Source: TMED26 sp002694075
GTDB lineage: Bacteria; Pseudomonadota; Alphaproteobacteria; Thalassobaculales; Thalassobaculaceae
DNA: 64,000 nucleotides
Reading direction: 5' to 3'
Assembly (NCBI GenBank): GCA_036160575.1
Contig: JAYYDT010000038.1
Location: forward strand, 1-64,000
In this document: piece after piece, positions 11,316 to 20,646 of the stretch
Layout of the letters: every line of letters begins with the position of its first letter
How positions within the stretch are numbered: the stretch's first letter is position 1
The notes under the pieces: model-generated
Told to the model about the DNA's origin: nothing
Seen by the model: only the letters and a program-made list of their open reading frames with translations
Database searches by the model: none
Translations under genes and position numbers: made by a program

Positions 11316-11346
11316 CGCACTCGCCTTTCACAGGAATGGACCTGAC

Positions 11347-12075
11347 ATGTCATCTCCCGCGCTCGCTTTCAATGCCTCGAAGGCCGGAGATTTGGTGTCC
11401 CTGGAAGATGTCCAACTCACCCTGCCCAGCGCCGCCGGCCCGGTGGACATTTTACGGGGCATCGATTTGCGTATTGGCGGCGGTGAGACGGTCAGCATCG
11501 TCGGCCCCTCGGGCGCCGGTAAAACCACCTTAATGATGGTCGTCGCCGGTTTGGAACAGCCCAGCGCCGGCGCGGTGCGCGTCGCCGGCGCCGATTTGAC
11601 CGCCATGTCGGAGGACCAATTGGCGCTCTTTCGGCGCGACCATATCGGCATTGTGTTCCAGGCTTTCCGCCTGGTGCCAACCATGACGGCGGTGGAAAAC
11701 GTCGCCATTCCACTTGAATTCGCCGGTCACACCGCGCCCTTCGAGGCGGCGCGCGCGGCTCTGGCCAAGGTCAAGTTGGACCATCGCCTGCACCATTATC
11801 CCGATCAGTTGTCGGGTGGCGAACAGCAGCGGGTGGCCATCGCCCGCGCCTTTGTGGTCGGTCCCCAGCTTTTGTTGGCCGATGAGCCGACCGGCAACTT
11901 GGACGGCGCCACCGGCGAGACGGTGATCGACTTGCTGTTCGAACTCCAGGCGCTGCATGGCGCCACGCTTTGTCTGATCACCCATGACCGCGCGCTGGCC
12001 GCCCGCTGCGACCGCACCATCAGCCTGGCCGACGGCCGCATCGCCGACGACAGCCGGCGTTCGGACGCCGCCTGA
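11347..12075 (+). CDS. ABC transporter ATP-binding protein, YbbA/LolD type
   Basis: The 242-residue ATPase subunit of an MacB/LolD-like ABC system. Walker A is GPSGAGKTT, the Q-loop region FQAFRLVPTMTAVENV, the signature LSGGEQQRVAIARAF, and Walker B LLLADEPTGNLDG, all complete. The ATG at 11347 is chosen because the 179-codon upstream extension of the frame is antisense to the esterase gene. Its TGA overlaps the ATG of the permease by one base. With the divergent TesA-like gene this reproduces the ybbA neighbourhood; the transported substrate is not known. Confidence 0.93.
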   Translation: MSSPALAFNASKAGDLVSLEDVQLTLPSAAGPVDILRGIDLRIGGGETVSIVGPSGAGKTTLMMVVAGLEQPSAGAVRVAGADLTAMSEDQLALFRRDHIGIVFQAFRLVPTMTAVENVAIPLEFAGHTAPFEAARAALAKVKLDHRLHHYPDQLSGGEQQRVAIARAFVVGPQLLLADEPTGNLDGATGETVIDLLFELQALHGATLCLITHDRALAARCDRTISLADGRIADDSRRSDAA

Positions 12076-14612
12076 TGGCCGGTGGCCTTGGCTTGATCCT
12101 ACGGCTGGCCCGGCGCGAGTTACGCGGCGGTCTGTCCGGCTTCCGGATTTTTCTCGCCTCGCTGGCCCTGGGGGTGGCGGCCATCGCCGCCGTCGGCACG
12201 GTGTCGAGCGCGATTTTGACCGGTCTCAATCGCGACGCGCGGGTCCTGCTTGGCGGCGATGTTGACCTGCGCAGCATCCATGTGCCGGTGGCGCCGGCGG
12301 CCCGCGATTTCGCCGACGCAGAGGGCACCCTCACCGAGATCATCAATATGCGGGCGATGGCCGCGCGCGCTGGCGACGCGGACGGGCGCCGGGCGCTGGT
12401 CGAGCTGAAGGCGGTCGCTAACGCCTATCCCCTGGTCGGGGCGGTGACGCTGTCGCCGGCCGGGCCGCTGGACGGTGCCCTGGCCTTCCGCGACGGCGTC
12501 GACGGGGCGGTCATCGACCGGGCCTTGGCGGCGCGCCTGGGATTGACCTTGGGCGATGTTTTGGAGGTCGGCGACGCCCGCTTCGCGGTGCGCGCCTTCA
12601 TCGACAAAGAACCGGACCGGGTGGTGTCCTTCGCCACTTTCGGACCGCGTTTGATGGTCGCCTTGCCGGCCTTGTCCAAGACCGGCTTGGTGCGCCAGGG
12701 CAGTTTGATCTATTACCACACCCGTGTGGCCCTCGACCCGGGTGTCGATTTGGACCGCTGGCTGACCGATTTCGCCGCCAAATTTCCCGACCATGGATGG
12801 CGGCTGCGCAGCCGGTCGCAAGCGGCGCCCGGGTTTTCCGAGTTTATCTCCCGCCTCGGCCTATATCTCAGCCTGGTCGGCTTGACCTCGCTGTTGGTTG
12901 GCGGCGTCGGGGTGGCCAACGCGGTGCGCACCTTTCTGGAACGGCGCACCGCGACCATCGCCACCTTGAAATGCCTGGGTGCCTCGAGCCAAGTCATCTT
13001 CGGCGTCTATTTCACCCAGGTTTTGGCGCTGGCGGTTGTGGGCACCGGCCTCGGCCTGATCTTGGGCGCGGCGGCGCCATGGGCGGTGGCGCGTTTCGCC
13101 GGACAATGGTTTCCATTCCAGGTGCCGGTCGGCATCGACCCGCTGGCCTTGTCGGTGGCCGCCGGCTTTGGCCTGTTGACGGCGGCGGTGTTCGCCCTCT
13201 GGCCGATTGGCAAGGCCGTGCAGATCAAGGCCGGGCATCTGTTTCGTGCTTTGATCCAACCGCCGCCAGGACTGCCGGCGGCGGCGGTTTTGACCGGCAT
13301 CGGCGCGGGCTTGGTGGGCCTGGTGGCGCTGACCTTGTGGATTAGCAATGACCAACGGGTGGCGGTCGGCTTTGTGCTTGGCGTGATCGGCGCGGTAGTG
13401 GTTTTTCGCGCCGGCGCGTGGGTCCTGGGCGCGGTTCTGCGGCGCGCCGGCCGGGCCCACAACCCCGGCCTGCGTCTGGCCATCGCCAATATCACCCGGC
13501 CCGGCGCGCCAACCGGCAATCTGGTGCTGTCCCTCGGCCTCGGGGTGGCGGTGTTGATCGCGGTCGCCCTGGTCGACGCCAATTTGCGCCGCCAGGTCAA
13601 TGAACGCATGCCGGAAAGCGCGCCCGGCTATTACTTCATCGACATTCAACCGCACCAGGTCGACGACTTCGTCAAGATCGTCACCGAAACCCCCGGCTAT
13701 GTCGACGTCCAGCGCACCCCGATGGTGCGCGGGCGAGTCACCGCCATCGCCGGCACGCCGGCCGGTGAGCGCAAGATCAACCCGGATATCGCCTGGACCC
13801 TGCGTGGCGACCGTGGGTTGACCTATCGCGCCGACCCGCCGGCCGCCAGCGACGTGGTCGCCGGGGCGTGGTGGCCACAAGACTATGCCGGCCCACCCCT
13901 GGTCTCGGTCGACGCCAAGGTGGCGCGCGGCTATGGCGTTGGTATTGGCGATACGTTGGAGTTCAATATCCTCGGCCGGGTTGTCTCGGCGCGTATCGCC
14001 AACCTGCGCAATATCGATTGGTCGACCCTGTCGATGAATTTCGTCTTTGTGTTTTCGCCGGGTCTGTTGGAGCGCGCGCCGCACAGTGTGCTGGCGGCGG
14101 TGAAAACCCAGTCGGAGACCGCCGACGAGGCGGTGCAGCGGCGAGTCACCGGCACCTTCCGCAATGTCTCGGCCCTACGCGTGAAAGACGCCTTGGAAGC
14201 GGCCAACAATATCTTGTCGGCGGTCGATGTGGCGGTGCGCCTGACCGCCCTGGTCACCTTGGTCGCGGGGATTTTGGTGCTGGCCGGCGCCCTTGGCACC
14301 GAACAACGGCGGCGCATCCGCGACGGCGTGGTGCTGAAGGTGCTGGGCGCCACCCGCGGTCGTATCCTGGCCGCCCATGTTTTGGAATATGGTTTGCTCG
14401 GGTTGATCACGGCGGTCATCGCGGCGGCGATCGGCAGCCTCGCCGCCTGGGTCCTGGTGACGCGCGTGATGCGCGCCGACTTCGTCTTCGCGCCGGGCGC
14501 GGTGGCCGGCACGGTGGCGGCCTGTTTGGCGGTGACCATTGTCTTTGGCCTGTTCGGCACCTGGCGGGCGTTGGGGCTTAAAGTGGCGCCGATGTTGCGT
14601 GCCGAAAGCTAG
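12075..14612 (+). CDS. ABC transporter permease, YbbP/FtsX family
   Basis: An 845-residue permease with two FtsX-like domains. A first membrane helix follows LARRELRGGLSGFRIFLASLALGVAAIAA; then a large periplasmic MacB-core-like domain; a cluster of helices around residues 260-350 (GLTSLLVGGVGVANAV, then TIATLKCLGAS, the FtsX motif); a second set near 400-500, and a third at the C-terminus with VVLKVLGATRGRI. The duplicated 'lKclGA' motif shows the two-unit architecture typical of YbbP. It partners with the ATPase at 11347-12075. Probable roles are envelope lipid or lipoprotein handling; this is inferred only from family and context. Confidence 0.92.
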   Translation: MAGGLGLILRLARRELRGGLSGFRIFLASLALGVAAIAAVGTVSSAILTGLNRDARVLLGGDVDLRSIHVPVAPAARDFADAEGTLTEIINMRAMAARAGDADGRRALVELKAVANAYPLVGAVTLSPAGPLDGALAFRDGVDGAVIDRALAARLGLTLGDVLEVGDARFAVRAFIDKEPDRVVSFATFGPRLMVALPALSKTGLVRQGSLIYYHTRVALDPGVDLDRWLTDFAAKFPDHGWRLRSRSQAAPGFSEFISRLGLYLSLVGLTSLLVGGVGVANAVRTFLERRTATIATLKCLGASSQVIFGVYFTQVLALAVVGTGLGLILGAAAPWAVARFAGQWFPFQVPVGIDPLALSVAAGFGLLTAAVFALWPIGKAVQIKAGHLFRALIQPPPGLPAAAVLTGIGAGLVGLVALTLWISNDQRVAVGFVLGVIGAVVVFRAGAWVLGAVLRRAGRAHNPGLRLAIANITRPGAPTGNLVLSLGLGVAVLIAVALVDANLRRQVNERMPESAPGYYFIDIQPHQVDDFVKIVTETPGYVDVQRTPMVRGRVTAIAGTPAGERKINPDIAWTLRGDRGLTYRADPPAASDVVAGAWWPQDYAGPPLVSVDAKVARGYGVGIGDTLEFNILGRVVSARIANLRNIDWSTLSMNFVFVFSPGLLERAPHSVLAAVKTQSETADEAVQRRVTGTFRNVSALRVKDALEAANNILSAVDVAVRLTALVTLVAGILVLAGALGTEQRRRIRDGVVLKVLGATRGRILAAHVLEYGLLGLITAVIAAAIGSLAAWVLVTRVMRADFVFAPGAVAGTVAACLAVTIVFGLFGTWRALGLKVAPMLRAES

Positions 14613-14624
14613 GCGCGATGGCCC

Positions 14625-14652
14625 TTGCGAGGGGATCGCAAACTCCTATACT
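14625..14652 (+). promoter_or_regulatory. Putative sigma-70-type promoter of argG
   Basis: TTGCGA (14625-14630) and TATACT (14647-14652) are separated by 16 bases and lie about 57 bases before the argG start, in the only non-coding gap between the ABC permease and argG. Judged by eye only. Confidence 0.5.
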
Positions 14653-14708
14653 CCGGCGCGGCTCGTGACCGGGCCCCGTGATAAGCTCGACAGAAGAAAG
14701 CAGGCGCC

Positions 14709-15920
14709 ATGGCCCCTTCCGTGAACAAAGTCGTCCTCGCCTATTCCGGCGGCTTGGACACCTCGATCATTTTGAAATGGCTGCAGGAGACCTATGACTG
14801 CGAGGTGGTCACCTTCACCGCCGATCTGGGCCAAGGCGAGGAATTGGAGCCGGCCCGCGCCAAAGCCGAGATGTTCGGCGTCAAGGAAATCTATATCGAG
14901 GATTTGCGCGAGGAATTCGTGCGCGACTTCGTCATGCCGATGTTTCGCGCCAACGCCTTGTATGAAGGTTGCTACCTGCTCGGCACCTCGATCGCCCGGC
15001 CGCTGATCTCCAAACGCTTGGTCGAAATCGCCGCCGAGACCGGCGCCGACGCGGTGTCGCACGGGGCCACCGGCAAGGGCAATGACCAGGTGCGCTTCGA
15101 ACTGGCCTGCTACGCGCTCGAACCGGGCATCAAGATCATCGCGCCCTGGCGGGAATGGGACCTCGCCTCGCGCACGCAGTTGATCGATTACGCCGAGAAG
15201 CATCAAATCCCGATCCCCCATGACAAGCGCGGCGAAGCGCCGTTCTCGGTCGACGCCAACCTGCTGCATTCCTCGAGCGAGGGTAAGGTTTTGGAGGATC
15301 CGTCGGTGGCGCCGGAGGAGTATGTGTTCCAGCGCACCGTCTCGCCGGAGGCCGCGCCCGACCGCGCGACCGAGGTCGAGATCGGCTTCCGCGCCGGCGA
15401 CCCGGTCAGCGTCGATGGGGTCGACCTATCGCCGGCGGCCTTGCTGACCCGCTTGAACGAATTGGGCCGGGACAACGGCATCGGCCGCCTGGACCTGGTC
15501 GAAAACCGCTTTGTCGGCATGAAGAACCGTGGCGTTTACGAGACGCCCGGCGGCACCATTTGGCATGTCGCCCACCGCGCCATGGAAAGCCTGACCCTCG
15601 ACCGCGGCATGGCTCATCTGAAAGACGAGATGATGCCGCGCTATGCCGAGCTGATTTACAACGGCTTCTGGTTCTCGCCCGAACGCGAGATGATGCAGGC
15701 GGCGATTGACTACAGCCAGCGCCATGTCACCGGCACGGTGCGTCTGAAACTGTACAAGGGCAATGTCATCGTGCTCGCCCGCGACGCCGCCCGCAGTCTG
15801 TATTCGGAGGACTTCGTGACCTTCGAGGAGGGCGCCGCCGATTACGACCATAAGGACGCCGCCGGCTTCATCAAGCTGAACGCCCTGCGCCTGCGCATCA
15901 ACAAGATGTTCCAAGGATGA
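14709..15920 (+). CDS. argG: Argininosuccinate synthase
   Basis: ArgG joins citrulline and aspartate with ATP in arginine synthesis. The 403-residue product has the P-loop-like pyrophosphatase motif [12 protein letters not shown] at the start, [39 protein letters not shown] and the YETPGGTIW block, all hallmarks of the family at the normal length. ATG at 14709 is supported by the purine-rich AGAAAGCAGG upstream. It stands alone, with its own candidate promoter, and is followed 44 bases later by a DMT transporter gene. Confidence 0.98.
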   Translation: MAPSVNKVVLAYSGGLDTSIILKWLQETYDCEVVTFTADLGQGEELEPARAKAEMFGVKEIYIEDLREEFVRDFVMPMFRANALYEGCYLLGTSIARPLISKRLVEIAAETGADAVSHGATGKGNDQVRFELACYALEPGIKIIAPWREWDLASRTQLIDYAEKHQIPIPHDKRGEAPFSVDANLLHSSSEGKVLEDPSVAPEEYVFQRTVSPEAAPDRATEVEIGFRAGDPVSVDGVDLSPAALLTRLNELGRDNGIGRLDLVENRFVGMKNRGVYETPGGTIWHVAHRAMESLTLDRGMAHLKDEMMPRYAELIYNGFWFSPEREMMQAAIDYSQRHVTGTVRLKLYKGNVIVLARDAARSLYSEDFVTFEEGAADYDHKDAAGFIKLNALRLRINKMFQG

Positions 15921-15964
15921 GCCGCGCCGGCTAAGCTGGCCGCCCACCATGGCGAGTTTCCTCG

Positions 15965-16870
15965 ATGTTTGAACTTTGGGTGCCGATCACCCTGGCCGCG
16001 GCGTTCCTGCAAAACCTGCGCTCGGCCCTGCAGAAATATTTGAAAGGCCGGCTGTCGACCGCCGGCGCGACGATGACTCGCTTTGTCTACGCGGTGCCCT
16101 TCGCGCTGGCCTATGTCTTGGTTCTCAACCGCCAATTCGATCTGCCTTGGCCGGCGGTGCATGGCGTGTTTCTGGGTTATATGGCACTTGGCGGCGTCAC
16201 TCAAATCGCCGCCACCGCGCTGTTGGTCTATCTTTTCGCCTTTCGCAATTTCGCCGTCGGCACGACCTATTCCAAGACCGAGACGGTGCAGACCGCGATT
16301 TTTGGCATTATCGTGTTGGGCGACCCTATCGGTTGGGGCGCGATGGCCGGGATTCTGGTTTCGCTGGTCGGTGTGATCGCCCTGTCGGTGGCCAAGGACC
16401 AGAGCGGCATGCGCGGCTTGTTGACCGCCTGGACCTCGCGCACGGCGCTGATCGGTCTCGCCTCCGGCGCCTGTTTCGGGATTTCGGCGATTTCCTACAG
16501 GGCGGCCTCGTTGTCGCTTGGCGGCGAGGGGTTTTTGATGCAGGCCGGGTTCACCCTGGCCGCGGTGACGGTGTTCCAGACGGTGCTGATGTCGGCCTAT
16601 CTGTTGGTGCGTGAGCCGGGCGAGTTGCTGCGGGTGCTGCGCGCCTGGCGGGTGGCGGCGATTGTCGGCCTCGCCGGGATGGGCGCCTCGGCCTGTTGGT
16701 TCAGCGCCATGACCATTCAAAACGCCGCCTATGTGCGGACCTTGGGTCAGATCGAACTGGTCTTCACCTTCATCGTTTCGGTGCTGTTTTTCCGCGAACG
16801 GCCGACGGTGTTGGAGGTTTTCGGTATTTTGACGGTGATCGGCGGCATCGTCGTGCTATTGCAGACCTGA
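15965..16870 (+). CDS. DMT-superfamily (EamA-like) transporter
   Basis: A 301-residue integral membrane protein with about ten hydrophobic segments arranged as two EamA-like halves. The first half ends with GIIVLGDPIGWGAMAGILVSLVGVIAL and the second with VLFFRERPTVLEVFGILTVIGGIVVL, the usual repeated 'E/D..t...ilG..li..G' endings. Substrate cannot be read from sequence; relatives export metabolites. Its stop overlaps the start of the next small gene by one base, suggesting co-translation. Confidence 0.88.
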   Translation: MFELWVPITLAAAFLQNLRSALQKYLKGRLSTAGATMTRFVYAVPFALAYVLVLNRQFDLPWPAVHGVFLGYMALGGVTQIAATALLVYLFAFRNFAVGTTYSKTETVQTAIFGIIVLGDPIGWGAMAGILVSLVGVIALSVAKDQSGMRGLLTAWTSRTALIGLASGACFGISAISYRAASLSLGGEGFLMQAGFTLAAVTVFQTVLMSAYLLVREPGELLRVLRAWRVAAIVGLAGMGASACWFSAMTIQNAAYVRTLGQIELVFTFIVSVLFFRERPTVLEVFGILTVIGGIVVLLQT

Positions 16871-17175
16871 TGACCGATCCCGATGACATTCCGCGCACTC
16901 GCGCCGAAGCCGCGATCCTGGCGCTCATCGCCGAGGACGGCGGCCCGCCGGTGACTCTCAACCGGATCGCCCGGGCGGCCGGCGGCGACCCGCGCCAGGC
17001 GGCGGCCTGGAGCAAGACCCTGACGGCCAGCCGGCAAGCCCTGCTGAAGCTTGAGGGGGAAGGTTTGGTGGTTGCCCGGCGCAAGGGCCAGATCGTCAAA
17101 ATCCGTCAGGCCAAGGGCCTGCTGCGCTATACCGCGCCGCCAAGGTCCGCGCCGGCGCCCGGCGACGACAGCTAA
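16870..17175 (+). CDS. Small winged-helix-like protein, DUF3253-like
   Basis: A 101-residue basic protein. AEAAILALIAEDGGPPVTLNR, then a helix with ARAAGGDPRQAAAWSKTL and a terminal KLEGEGLVVARRKGQIVKI wing look like a winged helix of the DUF3253 type ('il.ll......v.......R.....l...a..l...G.v...r.G'). The ATG at 16870 overlaps the TGA of the upstream transporter gene. Function unknown; a nucleic-acid-binding role is only implied by the fold. The family assignment is from pattern memory and moderately certain. Confidence 0.65.
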   Translation: MTDPDDIPRTRAEAAILALIAEDGGPPVTLNRIARAAGGDPRQAAAWSKTLTASRQALLKLEGEGLVVARRKGQIVKIRQAKGLLRYTAPPRSAPAPGDDS

Positions 17176-17183
17176 AAGCGCGT

Positions 17184-18092
17184 TTAAAGGGCGGCGTCCG
17201 GCACCGGCAGGCCGCGCCGGCGGCAGGCCGCCGTCACCGTGTTACGCAGCAGGCAGGCGATGGTCATCGGCCCGACGCCGCCCGGCACCGGGGTGATCGC
17301 GCCGGCCACCGGCGCCGCCTCGCCGAACGCGACATCGCCAACCAAGCGGGTTGCGCCCGGCCCCTTGTCGGGCGCGTCGACGCGATTGATGCCGACATCG
17401 ATGACCGCCGCGCCCGGTTTGATCCAGTCGCCGCGCACCATTTCCGGCCGGCCGACGGCGGCCACCAGGATGTCGGCCCGGCGGCATTCGCCGGCCAGGT
17501 CGCGGGTCCGCGAATGGGCCAAGGTGACGGTGCAGTTTTCGGCCAACAGCAATTGCGCCAGCGGTTTGCCGACGATGTTCGAGCGGCCGACGATCACCGC
17601 TTTTCGGCCGGCGAGGTCGCCCAGACAGTCTTTCAACAGCATCACGCAGCCGAGCGGTGTGCACGGCACCAGGGCGTCGCCGCCGGTGGCCAGCTTGCCG
17701 GCGTTGACGACATGGAAGCCGTCGACGTCCTTGGCCGGGTCGATGGCGTTGATCACCGCTTGGGCGTCGATCTGCTCGGGCAGCGGTAATTGCACCAAAA
17801 TCCCGTCGACCGCGTCATCGCCGTTCAATTGGTCGATCAGGGCGAGGAGCGCGGCCTCGGAGGTGTGCGCCGGCAATTTATGCTCGAACGAGGCCATGCC
17901 GGCGGCCAGGGTCTGGCGGCCCTTGTTGCGCACGTAGACCGCGCTCGCCGGATTGTCGCCGACCAGAACCACCGCCAGCCCCGGCCGCACGTCCGGCCCG
18001 GCGACCAGCGCCGCGACCTGGACCGCGACCGCCGCGGTCAGGCGGCCGGCGAAGGCCTTGCCGTCAATGATTTTGGCGCTATCGGCGGCCAT
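17184..18092 (-). CDS. folD: Bifunctional methylenetetrahydrofolate dehydrogenase/cyclohydrolase
   Basis: FolD interconverts 5,10-methylene- and 10-formyl-tetrahydrofolate. In the 302 residues I see [19 protein letters not shown] with the catalytic lysine region (VYVRNK..), [25 protein letters not shown], the Rossmann motif [18 protein letters not shown], and the closing [17 protein letters not shown]. Complete and of standard length. It is transcribed towards the small DUF3253-like gene, with which it is convergent, and follows the yggT gene on the same strand. Confidence 0.97.
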   Translation of the reverse strand: MAADSAKIIDGKAFAGRLTAAVAVQVAALVAGPDVRPGLAVVLVGDNPASAVYVRNKGRQTLAAGMASFEHKLPAHTSEAALLALIDQLNGDDAVDGILVQLPLPEQIDAQAVINAIDPAKDVDGFHVVNAGKLATGGDALVPCTPLGCVMLLKDCLGDLAGRKAVIVGRSNIVGKPLAQLLLAENCTVTLAHSRTRDLAGECRRADILVAAVGRPEMVRGDWIKPGAAVIDVGINRVDAPDKGPGATRLVGDVAFGEAAPVAGAITPVPGGVGPMTIACLLRNTVTAACRRRGLPVPDAAL

Positions 18093-18119
18093 CGCGAGGC
18101 TCCCGGCGGGCGCGGCGGC

Positions 18120-18407
18120 CTAGGGCCGACCGGCGAAAAACTCGAACAACAGATTACGCCCGAAGGTCAGCGCCAAGACCAGCACGATCGGCGAAATGTC
18201 CAACCCGCCGAGATTGGGCAGCAGATTGCGGATCGGCCGCAGCACCGGTTCGGTGATCCGGTAAAGGAAGTCCATGACCAGATAGACCGCCCGGTTGTTG
18301 CTGTTGATGACTTTGAATTGGACCAGCCAGGACAGAACGATGAAAATCAACAACGCCCAGATGTAGAGATTGATGACGGTGTCGATCAACTGCAGCAGGG
18401 AGAGCAT
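18120..18407 (-). CDS. YggT family membrane protein
   Basis: A 95-residue protein with two membrane helices, the first in LIDTVINLYIWALLIFIVLSWL and the second in PIVLVLALTFGRNLLFEF. Between them lies the family's central region with FLYRITEPVLRPIRNLLP and 'GLDISP'. YggT proteins are small inner-membrane proteins, linked in some bacteria to osmotic or division functions. It precedes folD by 27 bases on the same strand, a plausible two-gene operon. Confidence 0.93.
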   Translation of the reverse strand: MLSLLQLIDTVINLYIWALLIFIVLSWLVQFKVINSNNRAVYLVMDFLYRITEPVLRPIRNLLPNLGGLDISPIVLVLALTFGRNLLFEFFAGRP

Positions 18408-18652
18408 GGTCGGGCCTTCGAAACGCCGCGGGCGCCCGCGGCATGGGTTGTCACAGGCGCCGCGATGCCGGATGTCGGAACCGCCGCGCTCCTCTCGATG
18501 TGGGCGCCCGCGCGCCGCTTGTCAACAGGGAAGGCGGAAGCACTTGCCCGAACCGCGGCACCCGTGAAATCGGCCTTGCGCGCGGGGGGTGAAATCCGTA
18601 CAGTCCCGCCGAGTTTTCCGGGGCCGCGCGTTTCGCCGCCCCGGGCTGGTGC

Positions 18653-18728
<76 letters not shown>

Positions 18729-19057
18729 AATCTCGAATGCGCCAAGGTCCAGACTTGGCGGCTTATTGCCAAAACATCCCAGGAAGACTCGGTGACGTAG
18801 GGGATTTTGCTGTCCTTGCCCGCCACCGCGGACACTCCTCGTAACCGATGTGACGGGCGGGAACGCGTGGGGGCGCACCTGAAAAACTGCGGTGAGGTCC
18901 TGAGCCGCCATGACTCAATCGAAGCGCAATGCCATCATGTCCGTCACGTTGGGTTGAGACCGATCGGTGGCGGATCAAGCGCTGGCATTAGCTTGGCATC
19001 CAGGCGCTGTTCGCAGCATCACGACGCGCGCGGGCGCGTGAGGTGAGGAGAAATTAA
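18729..19057 (+). other. Non-coding leader region before the first GYD gene pair
   Basis: No gene is evident in this 329-base stretch. Just after the tRNA is a small hairpin, GCCAAG/CTTGGC at 18741-18759, without a T-run. At 18905-18951 is copy A of the island's leader repeat, containing a possible short frame MTQSKRNAIMSVTLG (18910-18957). A strong ribosome site (GAGGTGAGGAG) at 19040-19050 precedes the GYD gene at 19058. Confidence 0.6.
18905..18951 (+). repeat. Island leader repeat, copy A
   Basis: CCGCCATGACTCAATCGAAG followed by CGCAATGCCATCATGTC. Closely similar DNA recurs at 21012-21070 before the first amidase and, more diverged, at 25142-25183 before the second GYD pair. Each copy lies upstream of a transcription unit of the island, so it may be a shared leader or operator; a dispersed intergenic repeat is the alternative. 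Confidence 0.65.
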
Positions 19058-19420
19058 ATGGCCACTCGGTTCTTACTGCGCTTCACGTACACTAACGAAA
19101 CGTTACGAGCCATGATCAACGATCGCACAGACCGACGGGCAAGGTTTGCCAGCTTGCTGAAAAACTAGGATATACGGGTTGGGGCGGGTTTCTACTCAGT
19201 AAAGAAATCGCAAGCGCTGACAATGGTGGAGGGCGACCCCAATGAACTTGGCGTGCGTGAATTCACGTTGAGAGAGAGCGGGGGCTTCGAAGCGATAGAG
19301 ATTGAACAAATTATGACGAGCGACGAGATAATTGAGGTCATGGGGCGGGCGAAATCCCTAGCCGGCGATTACGCTGCGCCGAACCGCGACGAGATCGACC
19401 GAATGCTGCTGGAGAGATGA
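19058..19420 (+). pseudogene. GYD-domain protein with DEIDRMLL tail, interrupted by an in-frame TAG (copy 1)
   Basis: Reading through one amber codon at 19166-19168 (codon 37) gives a 120-residue GYD-fold (small alpha/beta, ferredoxin-like) protein. Its start is MATRFLLRFTYTNETLR and after the stop it continues with DIRVGAGFYSVKKSQALTMV, RESGGFEAIEIEQIM and the tail YAAPNRDEIDRMLLER. A strong ribosome site precedes ATG 19058. Around the stop it aligns without gaps to the copy at 25647-26006 (LLKN*DIRVGAGFYS against LLREAGLEAEAFYYS), so the TAG replaces a sense codon. A downstream ATG at 19223 could start a 65-residue C-terminal piece. It overlaps the next gene by ATGA. No function is established for this family. 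A nonsense mutation is the simplest reading. Confidence 0.75.
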
Positions 19421-19788
19421 AAATGGACGATGCGATTATCGTTTTGCGGGGCAGACCAACGGAAGCTTCCCGTCGAGCCCAAGGCAACGCGCCCTCGCTG
19501 AGGAAGCAGGCGCATCTGGAACTTTGCGCGCACTTGGGTGTGGAGCTTGTGGAGCAGGGGTACTCCTTCAGCGCAGACGAGGGGGTCATCATTATCCGTG
19601 GGCGAGCGGAATTGGCCCCGTTGATACAAGCGACATTGGCCGGTTCCGGTTCTTTCGACTACATCAAAACCGAAATAGTCATAACGTCCGAGGATGTTTT
19701 GAAAACACGGGAGCAAGCCAGCGTCGCGCTCCGGCACTATAAAGCCGCGGACCAAGACGAAATCGATCGCATGCTTCTTGATGAATGA
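19417..19788 (+). CDS. GYD-domain protein with DEIDRMLL tail (copy 2)
   Basis: A 123-residue protein, intact. The ferredoxin-like GYD pattern is degenerate but recognisable: IIVLRGRPTEASRRAQGNAP, a central strand VELVEQGYSFSADEGVIIIR, and GSGSFDYIKTEIVITSEDVL, matching 'GG/GAF..v..e.......' in the sibling copies. It ends HYKAADQDEIDRMLLDE, the tail shared by all four copies while the bodies differ widely. ATG at 19417 overlaps the stop of copy 1 (ATGA); a second methionine two codons later is possible. Base composition is lower in GC than the flanking core genes. The tail's conservation suggests it binds a common partner. Confidence 0.75.
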   Translation: MKMDDAIIVLRGRPTEASRRAQGNAPSLRKQAHLELCAHLGVELVEQGYSFSADEGVIIIRGRAELAPLIQATLAGSGSFDYIKTEIVITSEDVLKTREQASVALRHYKAADQDEIDRMLLDE

Positions 19789-19803
19789 CCGATTTTGATA
19801 AAA

Positions 19804-20646
19804 TTAACGTAGGTGGAAGCCCAGGGCTTTGATTGCTTTTTTCAGGTGTTGGCGGCCCCGCATGACATTGCCGTCACCGGAACCGAGACGAGCGAGCACA
19901 CGCCCACTCCAACTGTCAGCGTCCATACCTTGCCTTTTTGAAAAATCGGTCATATCGCCGTCGTATGACTCGATAAGCTGCTCCTCTTGTTCAACACCAT
20001 ATTTATCTTTGAATAAAACCGCGCTCTGCGGCAGACGGGGTTTAACCTCCCCCTCCGCTCCCGGCGCCGCGTGGCCCAGGCACAATCCGAACACCACCGC
20101 CGAGCCAGGTGGCAAGTTGATGAGTTTTGCGACACGCCGCATATCATTCCGCATAGCGCCGATATAAACCGTCGATAGGCCAATAGATTCCGCGGCGACG
20201 GTCGCATTCTGGGCGGCGATCGCGGCATCTATCGCCGCCACCAAAAAAGCTTCGAAAAAGTTGCTGCCGTCGAGATCGGCAGCGGCTGACTCGGCGACGC
20301 GTTTAGACCTGGCCAAGTCCGCCACCCAAAGTAAAAATACGGGGCATTCTTCGATCTGTTTTTGCCCATCCGCTATTTTTGCCATTTCCGCCTTTTGAGC
20401 CGCATCGGTGATCATCACCACCGACCAAGCCTGCAGATTTGAACTTGTGGCCGACGATTGGGCCGCCGCAATTATGTTCTGGATCGCACCGTCCGGTATT
20501 GGGTCAGGTTTAAATCGCCTTACGGATCGATGAGAGAGAAGTAATTCAAAATGGTCATTCCAAGGCCCTAAAGTGGAGGGTGCGTTTTTCCCATAACGGG
20601 CTTTCAGCGCATTGACTTGTCTGAGTGACTTTGCGTCGATGTTCAT
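19804..20646 (-). CDS. Nitroreductase family protein, NfsA-like
   Basis: A 280-residue FMN-dependent nitroreductase-fold protein. It shows LLLSHRSVRRFKPDPIPDGAIQ (the FMN-contacting 'R.SvR.f'), AAQSSATSSNLQAWSVVMI, ECPVFLLWVADLAR, AAQNATVAAESIGLSTVYIG, and GLCLGHAA, in the order of NfsA/flavin-reductase P-like members, with a C-terminal extension containing YDGDMTDFSKRQGMD. It is probably dimeric and cytosolic; the substrate is unknown. It faces the copy-2 GYD gene with 15 bases between stops and diverges from the amidases. In this island it may act in biosynthesis or in breakdown of a nitro or quinone compound; neither is shown by sequence. Confidence 0.88.
   Translation of the reverse strand: MNIDAKSLRQVNALKARYGKNAPSTLGPWNDHFELLLSHRSVRRFKPDPIPDGAIQNIIAAAQSSATSSNLQAWSVVMITDAAQKAEMAKIADGQKQIEECPVFLLWVADLARSKRVAESAAADLDGSNFFEAFLVAAIDAAIAAQNATVAAESIGLSTVYIGAMRNDMRRVAKLINLPPGSAVVFGLCLGHAAPGAEGEVKPRLPQSAVLFKDKYGVEQEEQLIESYDGDMTDFSKRQGMDADSWSGRVLARLGSGDGNVMRGRQHLKKAIKALGFHLR

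Noticed and set aside
10810..11346. N-terminal extension of the ABC ATPase
   Set aside because: It is antisense to the esterase gene; the family N-terminus begins at the ATG at 11347.
19166..19168. In-frame TAG read as pyrrolysine
   Set aside because: No pyrrolysine tRNA, synthetase or biosynthesis genes are visible, and the aligned residue in sibling genes is a small or hydrophobic amino acid; mutation is far simpler.
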